From the NCBI RefSeq assembly GCF_030811555.1, contig NZ_JAUSQZ010000001.1, positions 4,151,241 to 4,215,240 on the forward strand: a stretch of DNA of 64,000 nt, written 5' to 3'. The notes below the pieces were generated by a model, which saw nothing but the letters and a program-made list of their open reading frames with translations, was not told where the DNA came from and did not search any database. A program made the translations under genes and the position numbers. Shown here piece after piece: positions 16,297 to 23,785 of the stretch (its first letter is position 1; every line of letters begins with the position of its first letter). This stretch comes from Kineosporia succinea. Its GTDB lineage: Bacteria > Actinomycetota > Actinomycetes > Actinomycetales > Kineosporiaceae.

Positions 16297-19023
16297 ATGA
16301 ACCTTCGAGAGCTCCTGCTCGCCGGTGACCTCGATCCGCTGGAGCGGTTCCTGGCCGGGGTCGGCGACGGCGAGCGCCGGGAGCGGTTCGAGGAGCTGAA
16401 GACCTTCGCCCGGTCCCAGGAGGCGGAGGCGTCCTGGGACTCCTCCGCCTCGGCCTGGACCGAGCCGCTGCCCGGCGTCGCCGTCGCCACGGTCGTCCTG
16501 GCCCCCTCGGCCGCGGCGGCGGCCACGATCCTGAACCGGGCGGCTCTGCGCGAGCGCTGGAGCCGGCTCCCCGTGGACCGGATGGTCCGCGCCGCCGGTG
16601 CCCACGGCGTCCTTAAGCTCGACGATCTCGCCCTTCGGCTCGCCGCGCGTCTGCCGCGCAACCCGGAGGACCTCAGCTGGCGGCCGGTCGCCGACCTGAT
16701 CGTGCGATCAGGGGCCGCGGTGCCCGGCACCGACGAGTTCGTGACCGGCTGGGCCCGCTGGGTGCGGGAGCCCTCGACGGTGTTCGGATGGCCCGAGGAC
16801 GACGCCGAGCGGGTGGCCCTGATGGCCGCCCGGCTGACCGACGGACCGTTCCTGCCGGTGCTGCTTCCCCGGATCTTCGAGGTGAACCGGGTCGGGACCA
16901 CCCTCGGCGCACCCCGGGCACTGATCGCGCGGAGCCTGGCCACGCTGCCGCTGGACCGCGCCGATCTGATCGACGGGTGCCTGGTACGGCTGCGGCAGCC
17001 GGACCGGCCGGCGTCGCTGAGGTTCTTCTGCGAGCTGCACGACGAACTGCGGCCCACGGCCGAGGAGACGGAACCGCACGCCCTGGCCTACGCGGATCTG
17101 GCCGCGGGCGCGCCCTCCCCGGTCGCGGGGTTCGCGCTGCGTCACCTGCGCACCCTGCACGAGGCGGGCCGGCTGGAGCCGAAGGTGGTGCTCGAGGTGG
17201 CGCCGGTGCTGCTGGAGCGGTCGGAGAAGGCGGTCGCGCGGGCGGCGGTGAAACTGGTCGCGGCGCTGCCGGACCGCGAGCCGGGTTCTGATCCGGAGCT
17301 GCTCGAGGCCCTGGTGGCCGGTTTCCGGTCACCGGTGCCGGACGTGCAGGAGAAGGTCGTGGAGCTGGTGCGGGCCCGGCTGGGCGGGGCGCCGGCGTCC
17401 TCGGTGGCCCTGGTGGTCTCCGCGGCGCAGGCTCTGCCGGGCGACCTCCGGGCCCGACTGGGGGTCTCTCCAGATCCTTCTTCTTCGGGCGCCTCCGCCT
17501 CGGGGACCAAGGGTTTCGTGGAACCGGAGGTCTCTGTGTCGGGGGTGACAGGTTTCGCGGTACCGGAGGCCTCTGCGTCAGGGGTGACAGGTTTCGCGGT
17601 CCCGGAGGCCTCTGCGTCGGGGGCAACGGGTTTCGCGGTACCGGTCGACGAGCCCTGGCCCGAGGCCCTGGGGTCGGCCGCCGAGCTGGCCGCGGAACTG
17701 GCGGCCGGAACGCTGCCCGGTTTCGGTACCCCGGAGGCGACCGGGGCGTCCGCACCGCCGGTGGACTGGATCGCCCGGGAACGGGTGATGGCCGCGGTGG
17801 CCGCCCTCGACCCGGACGCGGTGCGCGCGGTGCTGGCGACCCAGTGGACCGGCGACCCGCGCACTCCGGGGGGCTGGGTGCCCCCGTGGGACACCAAGCC
17901 GTACTCGTTCCTGTGGGACAACGGCTGGCCCGACAACCCGCTCCTGCTGGGCTTCGTCGGCCAGGACGCCCGGGCACGGCTGGAGTCGACGCGAGCCGAT
18001 CTGCTGGCCGGTCGGCTGACCGATGCCCTGGGGTTCGTGCCCCTGCTGCGGATGGCCGAGATCGGGCTGAGCGAGATCGGGCCGCACCAGCTGCTGTCCA
18101 CGCCCACCGACGTGTCCGGGCGGGTGCGGGCCGACGTGCTGCTCGACCGGCTGGACGCCCTGGAGGCCCGGGGCGCACAGCCGCTGCCGCTCGACCTGGA
18201 GCAGGCGCTGCTGCGGCTGCCCCGGGAGGTCGACCCCGCCCTGGTCACGCGGGCCGCCGCCCTGACCTCGCCGGCCGGGCTCCGGGTGTCACAGTGGCTG
18301 ACGTCTCCCCGGGAGACGGTGATGACCGTGATCGGCTACGGGGAGCCGGTTCCCGGGACCTACGGGGTGCCGGGGCGACTCAGCGGGCGGCGCGGGGTGG
18401 CGGTCCGGGCGTCCTGCCCACCGGGATCCCTGGCCCAGGTGCTCTTCGACCGGGAGGGGCGGTGGCGGCCCGGTTTCGGGCACGTGTTCACGGAGGCCTT
18501 CCCCGAGCATCCGGAGGTGATCGCGGTCCACGCGCTCTCCGACCGGGGGGCGATCCGGCGGAACCTGGACCTGGTGGCCCGGTTCGGGCCGGCCCTGGGG
18601 CCGGCGACGTCCCTGATCCTGGCGCCTCTGCTGGCGGCCGAACCGGGCGAGAGCCAGCTGGAGGCCCTGGACCTCACCGTCACCCTGGCGGCGGCGGGGG
18701 TCCTGCGCGGGGCCGAGATGGGCGACCAGATCGGTGCTCTCGTCGCCGACGGGGCGCGTTCCGGCCGCACGGTGTTCCCGCAGCTGATCACGCTGGCCCA
18801 GGTCGCGCCGGGGGAGGCCGTCTGGCCGCTGATCGCCGCGGTGCTGCCCTACGTGCTCGACGGGAAACCGGCCGGGCTGCCCGACCTGCTGGCGGTGGCG
18901 ACGGATCTGGCGGGGCGGTTCGGGGACGGGACGCCGGTTCCCGGGCTCGCCGAGTTCGCCGCCCGGCCGGGGGCGGGACGGGTGCTCACGCAGGCCCGGA
19001 GATTGCTGTCGGTGCTGGTCTAG
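16297..19023 (+). CDS. Giant DUF6493-like helical-repeat protein, paralog A
   Basis: A 908-residue soluble protein without a signal peptide. It is alpha-helical throughout and resembles the DUF6493-type proteins that occur beside SWIM proteins. Motifs shared with the two downstream paralogs are GPFLPVLLPRIFEVN, DGCLVRLRQPDRPASLRFF, LPLDLEQALLRLPREVD and the C-terminal LPYVLDGKPAGLPDLL. Between the N- and C-terminal halves lies a linker with four 13-residue repeats. ATG 16297 matches the start position of the paralogs; a GTG at 16270 is possible. Function is unknown; HEAT-like scaffolding is inferred. Confidence 0.8.
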   Translation: MNLRELLLAGDLDPLERFLAGVGDGERRERFEELKTFARSQEAEASWDSSASAWTEPLPGVAVATVVLAPSAAAAATILNRAALRERWSRLPVDRMVRAAGAHGVLKLDDLALRLAARLPRNPEDLSWRPVADLIVRSGAAVPGTDEFVTGWARWVREPSTVFGWPEDDAERVALMAARLTDGPFLPVLLPRIFEVNRVGTTLGAPRALIARSLATLPLDRADLIDGCLVRLRQPDRPASLRFFCELHDELRPTAEETEPHALAYADLAAGAPSPVAGFALRHLRTLHEAGRLEPKVVLEVAPVLLERSEKAVARAAVKLVAALPDREPGSDPELLEALVAGFRSPVPDVQEKVVELVRARLGGAPASSVALVVSAAQALPGDLRARLGVSPDPSSSGASASGTKGFVEPEVSVSGVTGFAVPEASASGVTGFAVPEASASGATGFAVPVDEPWPEALGSAAELAAELAAGTLPGFGTPEATGASAPPVDWIARERVMAAVAALDPDAVRAVLATQWTGDPRTPGGWVPPWDTKPYSFLWDNGWPDNPLLLGFVGQDARARLESTRADLLAGRLTDALGFVPLLRMAEIGLSEIGPHQLLSTPTDVSGRVRADVLLDRLDALEARGAQPLPLDLEQALLRLPREVDPALVTRAAALTSPAGLRVSQWLTSPRETVMTVIGYGEPVPGTYGVPGRLSGRRGVAVRASCPPGSLAQVLFDREGRWRPGFGHVFTEAFPEHPEVIAVHALSDRGAIRRNLDLVARFGPALGPATSLILAPLLAAEPGESQLEALDLTVTLAAAGVLRGAEMGDQIGALVADGARSGRTVFPQLITLAQVAPGEAVWPLIAAVLPYVLDGKPAGLPDLLAVATDLAGRFGDGTPVPGLAEFAARPGAGRVLTQARRLLSVLV
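17488..17643 (+). repeat. Four in-frame 39-bp tandem repeats in paralog A
   Basis: Units at 17488-17526, 17527-17565, 17566-17604 and 17605-17643 encode versions of EASASGVTGFAVP. They lie in the interdomain linker and preserve frame. The last two units are nearly identical; the first is the most diverged. Confidence 0.92.
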
Positions 19024-19107
19024 GGCGGTTTGCCAAGATTGTCGGTGGTCGCTGTTAGCTTCGCCGTGTTGGTCTTTCGCGGGTTTATCGGGGACGTGAT
19101 CTGAATC

Positions 19108-20484
19108 GTGCAGGCATTGGCGACCTACTCCTACCGGGCTCCTTCCGAGCTCACCGGTTCCTCCGGGCTGCGGTTGCAGACCAGTGGCGGCCCGGCGGCG
19201 AATCCCCGGTTCTTCAGCGGAGACGTGGCCGCTCCGGGGGCGGCCGCGGCCGGGCTGCTGGTCGTCTCGGCGGTGGCGGCGGCCGACTTCCGGCGCGCAC
19301 CGATGCGCATGCTGCTCGATCCGGTGGTCACCGCCGAGGAGAACAAGCTGCGGTTCGAGGCGTTCTCCGGCTGCACCGGCGTGCACGTGCGGCTCGACCT
19401 GCTGCCCGAGGCGCTCGACGGTGACGGGTTCCTGCGGCACGGCACCACCAACATCGACATCAACGCGCCGCTGCGCAAGGCCCTGACCCGGGTGCGTGAC
19501 GGGCGGCTGCATCTCGACGTCGGGCCGGACGACGTCACGGTCACCACCGGCACCGAGCGGGTGGTCGAGCGCAAGGTGCCGCTGCCCGGCTCCTGGTTGC
19601 GCGGTTTCACCGAGACCCAGGTGATCAGCTCGGGTTTCGACGTGCGGGCCGAGGTCGACCGGGCCTCCGCCTCGGCGTTCCTGGCCCGGCTGCCGCACGG
19701 CGCCACGCGCGACACGCTGTGGGTGGTGCCGGCCGGGCGCGGGCTGCGGCTCACGGCCCGCCCGGTCGCGGGGGCGGTCGGGCTGGGCGGGGCGCACCGG
19801 CTGCAGCTGCTCACGCCGTTCCTGCGGCACGCGAAAACCCTTCGGCTGTACGGGGCGGCACCCGGCTCCGGGCAGTCGCAGGCCACCGGCAGCTGGGAGC
19901 TGTCGGGGCCCGGGATGCGGCTCACCCTCACCCTCTCGCCCCAGGCCACCCGGGGTTTCGCGGGTGAGGGCGCCGGGCTGGTGCACCTGGCCGGAGCGCA
20001 GGCCGAGGCCGACTCCGACCTGGTGAGCACGCTGCTGGCCTGGGACACGGCGATCGACGTGGCCGATCTCGCCGCCTCCACCGGGCTTCCGGCCGAGCGG
20101 GTGCGCGCGGCGCTCACCGTGCTGGCCACGGCCGGGCGGGTGGGCTACGACGTGGCCGAGGCCGCCTACTTCCACCGCTCGCTGCCGCAGGGGCCCGGCG
20201 TCGAGCAGCTCAACCCACGGCTGCGGAGGGCCCGCAAACTGCTGGCCGACGGGATGGTCCGGGTGACCGCCGCGGGCACCGAGGTCGTGGGCTCCGAAGG
20301 GCGCACGCATCTGGTGCGCACCGTGGGGTCCGCGTCGGTCTGCACCTGCACCTGGTTCCAGGAGCACGCTGGTGACCGGGGGCCGTGCGCCCACGTGCTG
20401 GCCGCTTCGCTGGTCCCGGCGCCACCGGGATCCGCGCCGCAGATCCCGGTGGCCGAGGTCTCGGTGCCGGAGGTCACGGCATGA
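19108..20484 (+). CDS. SWIM zinc-finger protein
   Basis: A 458-residue protein whose C-terminus holds a SWIM zinc finger, CxCx(n)CxH, seen as CTCTWFQ...GPCAHVL (about residues 411-430). SWIM fingers bind DNA or protein. The N-terminal 250 residues form a beta-rich region (LRLQTSGG, VRLDLLPEALDG), and about 310-370 looks like a winged-helix segment (DVADLAASTGLPAERVRAAL). The GTG start is 84 bases after paralog A, and its stop overlaps the ATG of paralog B. It is the only recognisable nucleic-acid- or protein-binding module in the cassette. Confidence 0.85.
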   Translation: MQALATYSYRAPSELTGSSGLRLQTSGGPAANPRFFSGDVAAPGAAAAGLLVVSAVAAADFRRAPMRMLLDPVVTAEENKLRFEAFSGCTGVHVRLDLLPEALDGDGFLRHGTTNIDINAPLRKALTRVRDGRLHLDVGPDDVTVTTGTERVVERKVPLPGSWLRGFTETQVISSGFDVRAEVDRASASAFLARLPHGATRDTLWVVPAGRGLRLTARPVAGAVGLGGAHRLQLLTPFLRHAKTLRLYGAAPGSGQSQATGSWELSGPGMRLTLTLSPQATRGFAGEGAGLVHLAGAQAEADSDLVSTLLAWDTAIDVADLAASTGLPAERVRAALTVLATAGRVGYDVAEAAYFHRSLPQGPGVEQLNPRLRRARKLLADGMVRVTAAGTEVVGSEGRTHLVRTVGSASVCTCTWFQEHAGDRGPCAHVLAASLVPAPPGSAPQIPVAEVSVPEVTA

Positions 20485-23219
20485 GCGCCGACTGGAACGT
20501 GCTGCGTGAGCACCTGAACCGGTTCCGGCCCGACGAGACCGAGGCGTTCGTCGTCGCGGTGCCCGAGGCCGAGCGCCCGGCGCTGGCCAAACTGCTCGGG
20601 GCCTGGGTGCGTTCGGAGATGGGCGAGCCCCGGTGGACCGAAGACCCGAGGCGTTCGGCGCTGCCCTCGGTGGCCGTGGCGGCGGTGGCTCTGCTGCCGT
20701 CGTCGTCGGCTGCGGCCACGCTGCTGGGCCGGGCCTCCCTGAAGATGCACTGGGACTTCCTGCCCGCCCACCGGATGGCCGCCGTCGCCGCCGCCCGCGG
20801 TGTCGACTGGCTGCCCGACCTGGCCTCACGGCTGGCGCTGAAGCTGCCGCGCGACCCGGACGAGACCGGCTGGCCGGGCGTCGCCGAACTGATCGTGGTC
20901 ACCGGGGCGCCGGTGCCCGAGCACGACACGTTCGTCAACGGCTGGGCCGCGTGGCTGCGCCGGCCGACCTGGGGGCGGGTCTGGCCCGAGGCGGTGCCGG
21001 AGCGCGTCACCACGATGTGCGGGCGCCTGCTCGAGGGGCCGTTCCTGCCCGTGCTGCTGCCGCGGGTGTTCGAGATCAACGGCACCGGGCTGCTTCTCGC
21101 CCAGCCCGAGGCCGAGGTGGCGGCATCGCTGGTGGCGCTGGCCGGGGCCGATCGCCTCGAGCGGGGCGAACTGCTCGACGGGTGCCTGATGCGGCTGGCG
21201 CAGCCCGACCGCCCGGGGGCGCTGCGGTTCTTCACCCAGCTCCACGACCTGTTGCGGCCCACCGAGAAGGAGCTGGCCGAGCGGGCCTACGACTACGCCG
21301 ACCTGGCCGCGGCGGCCCCGTCGCCGATCGCCGCGTTCGCGCTGCGGCACCTGCGCACGCTGCTCGACGCCGGGCTGCTCGACACCGACGTGCTGCTGGG
21401 AGTGGCGCCCACGGTGCTCGAGCGGTCCGAGAAGGGCACGGTGCGAGCGATGATCACGCTGCTCGACCGGGCGGTGAGTGAGAGCCCGCAGCGGGCGGGC
21501 GACATCACGGCCGTGCTGGCGGCGACGTTCGGGTCGCCGGTCTACGACGTGGCCGAGAAGGCGCTCGGGGTGGTGCTACGGCGGCTGAAGCGGCTCGACG
21601 CGGCCGAGCTCGGCGTCGTCTCCGAGCAGGCCGCACTGCTGCCGCCCGACCTGCGCGAGAAGGCCCGGGCCGCCGGGCTGGTCCCGGCCGGAGCTCCGGA
21701 GTCTCCCGCAGAGACTCCGGAGCTGACGCTGCCGGTGGCCGAGTTCGAGCCCTGGCCGGAGCCGATCGCCGATCTGGCCGGGTTGAAGGCCGCTCTGGAG
21801 GGGCAGCTGGAGCTGTCCGGGTGGGTGGCCCGGGAGCACATCATGGAGGCGGTGGTCCGGCTCGGCGCGCGGTATCCCGACGAGGTGCGTGAACTGCAGC
21901 GAGTGCTCTGGTCACTGGCGAACGGGGTGCACGGGTTCTGGGGCCGGGCAGGCTACTGGGCCGCCGACTGGAACGTCGGCCAGGCGGAGTTCCTCCGCAA
22001 GGCCTCGTGGCCGTACGACCCGCTGATGCTGACGCTGTCCGAGCAGGTTCACCGCGTCGAGAGATTCGTGGCGAACCGAGATGCGCTGCTGCGCGGGGAG
22101 ATGCTCCCGCACCTGCAGACGTGGTCCGACTACCCGCACCGGGTGGTGCTGCTGCGCATGGCCGAGGCCGGCCTGGGCCTGGCCGGTCAGCTGCCCGACC
22201 ATGACGGGCCCGCACCGGAGCTCCTGCTGGCCACGCCCACCGACCGGTCGGGCCGGCTGTCCGCCGAGGTGCTGCTGCAGCGGTTGCGTCGGGCCGAGGC
22301 CGACGGGTGGCAGCCGTGGCCGCTCGACCTGGAGCAGGCGCTGCTGCGATTGCCCCGGCACGTCGACGGCGAGGTCCGGAAAGCCGCATCGGGCCTGACG
22401 TCTCCCGCCGGCCTACGGTTCGCGGCCTGGCTGGAGGCCGGGCCGCTGCCCGCCCCGGAGCAGCGGGTGGGGGGCGGTGTGCGCGCTCGCGAGGGCAGCT
22501 ACCGCGCGGCCGAGGGCCGGCCCGGGGGAGTGCGCGTGGTCGACATCGAACCCTCGGGCGAGCTGCGGTCCGGCCTGCACCGGGCGCTCTTCCGGATCGA
22601 GCACAACCAGCCGCCGTTCACCCGTAGCTGGGTGGGGGCGCCGCCGCCGGCCGACGTCTTTCCCGACCACCGCGAGGTCATCTCGGCCTGGGCTCTCACC
22701 GACATCGAGGCGGTGCGCGAGGGCCGGGCGATCGACCTGCTGCCCGCGGGGCCGGATCTCGACGAACCGGCGGGCGCGGCCACCTCCCTCCTGATCGCCT
22801 ACCACCTGGGCTCCGACAGTGCCGCGGGTCGTGCGGCCGGGGTCGACGCGGTACTCGGCCTGGTCGCGGCCGGGCAACTCGACGGCGCGGTGCTGGGCGA
22901 GCAGCTCGGTGCGCTGATCGCCGACGGTCCGGTCGTCGGCAGCCGGGTCTACCCGGAGCTGGCCGAGGCGGCGAGAGCCGGTGCGGCCCGGGAGATCTGG
23001 CCGGTGCTGGTCGCGATGCTGCCCTACGTGCTCGACGGTCGTCCGGCGGGCCTGCCCGATCTGCTGGCCCTGGCCGCGGATCTGGCCGGGCGGTTCTCCG
23101 ACGGCGGCCCGGTCCCCGGGCTCGACGCGGTCGCCGACCGCCCCGGTTCGGGCAAGGCGGTGCAGCAGGCGCGGCGGCTGCGGGCGGCGATCGAGCAGCG
23201 CAAGGCCGCGCAGCCGTGA
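20481..23219 (+). CDS. Giant DUF6493-like helical-repeat protein, paralog B
   Basis: A 912-residue homologue of paralogs A and C. Its ATG overlaps the SWIM stop (ATGA). Motifs are GPFLPVLLPRVFEIN, LDGCLMRLAQPDRPGALRFF, WPLDLEQALLRLPRHVD, and LPYVLDGRPAGLPDLLALA at the C-terminus. The interdomain linker around residues 405-425 is short, without the repeat array of A. There is no signal peptide, membrane helix or recognisable enzymatic motif. Its stop overlaps the GTG of the truncated copy. Function is unknown. Confidence 0.8.
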   Translation: MSADWNVLREHLNRFRPDETEAFVVAVPEAERPALAKLLGAWVRSEMGEPRWTEDPRRSALPSVAVAAVALLPSSSAAATLLGRASLKMHWDFLPAHRMAAVAAARGVDWLPDLASRLALKLPRDPDETGWPGVAELIVVTGAPVPEHDTFVNGWAAWLRRPTWGRVWPEAVPERVTTMCGRLLEGPFLPVLLPRVFEINGTGLLLAQPEAEVAASLVALAGADRLERGELLDGCLMRLAQPDRPGALRFFTQLHDLLRPTEKELAERAYDYADLAAAAPSPIAAFALRHLRTLLDAGLLDTDVLLGVAPTVLERSEKGTVRAMITLLDRAVSESPQRAGDITAVLAATFGSPVYDVAEKALGVVLRRLKRLDAAELGVVSEQAALLPPDLREKARAAGLVPAGAPESPAETPELTLPVAEFEPWPEPIADLAGLKAALEGQLELSGWVAREHIMEAVVRLGARYPDEVRELQRVLWSLANGVHGFWGRAGYWAADWNVGQAEFLRKASWPYDPLMLTLSEQVHRVERFVANRDALLRGEMLPHLQTWSDYPHRVVLLRMAEAGLGLAGQLPDHDGPAPELLLATPTDRSGRLSAEVLLQRLRRAEADGWQPWPLDLEQALLRLPRHVDGEVRKAASGLTSPAGLRFAAWLEAGPLPAPEQRVGGGVRAREGSYRAAEGRPGGVRVVDIEPSGELRSGLHRALFRIEHNQPPFTRSWVGAPPPADVFPDHREVISAWALTDIEAVREGRAIDLLPAGPDLDEPAGAATSLLIAYHLGSDSAAGRAAGVDAVLGLVAAGQLDGAVLGEQLGALIADGPVVGSRVYPELAEAARAGAAREIWPVLVAMLPYVLDGRPAGLPDLLALAADLAGRFSDGGPVPGLDAVADRPGSGKAVQQARRLRAAIEQRKAAQP

Positions 23220-23785
23220 TCCCGGCCGAGCTGCACGAGTGCCTGACCGGTCGCCGCGAGCGCGAGATGGCCCGGTTCGTGGCGGGCTGGATGCAGTGGG
23301 TGGCCGAGTCCGATCTGGAAATCCGCCTGCGGCGAGACGGTTTCCTGCCCGATCTGGTGCCCCGGATGTTCGCGGTCGCCGCTCCTGAGCTCCTGTCGCG
23401 GCTGGAGCACCAGGAGCTGGCACCCGCCCTCGTCTCCCTGACGGGCCTTCTCGGCCGCGGTGAGCTGCTCGACGCCTGCGTCGCCCGCCTGGCCCAGCCG
23501 GGCTCCGACGCCACGTCGCACTTCTTCTGCCGGCTCCACGACCTGCTCGAGCCGTCACCGGCCGAAGTGGCGCCTCACACGGCCGGATACGCGAATCTGG
23601 CCGCCACCGCGGCCTACGGCACGGCGTCGTTCGCGCTGGGGCATCTGAAGGCGCTCGCCCCGACCGGGCGGCTCGAGGCCGACGTGCCGGGGGCCGTGGC
23701 CTCGTCGGTGCGGGCGCGCCCGGCCAGCACACCGGTCCGCGACTTCGACACCCTGATCGACCGAACGACGGGAACGGCTCGATGA
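23216..23785 (+). CDS. Truncated DUF6493-like paralog (189 residues)
   Basis: The reading frame is open and coupled on both sides (GTGA at the start, ATGA into paralog C). It covers only a segment equal to about residues 150-310 of the giant paralogs: FVAGWMQWVAES matches FVNGWAAWLRRP, ELLDACVARLAQPGSDATSHFF matches the QPDRP block, and FALGHLKAL matches FALRHLRTL. The N-terminal 150 residues and the whole C-terminal half are missing, and the tail is unrelated. It could be a decaying duplicate or a stand-alone fragment that pairs with the full-length proteins. Confidence 0.7.
   Translation: MIPAELHECLTGRREREMARFVAGWMQWVAESDLEIRLRRDGFLPDLVPRMFAVAAPELLSRLEHQELAPALVSLTGLLGRGELLDACVARLAQPGSDATSHFFCRLHDLLEPSPAEVAPHTAGYANLAATAAYGTASFALGHLKALAPTGRLEADVPGAVASSVRARPASTPVRDFDTLIDRTTGTAR

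Noticed and set aside
17488-17643. Possible CRISPR-like array
   Set aside because: Direct tandem repeats without spacers, in frame within a coding sequence.
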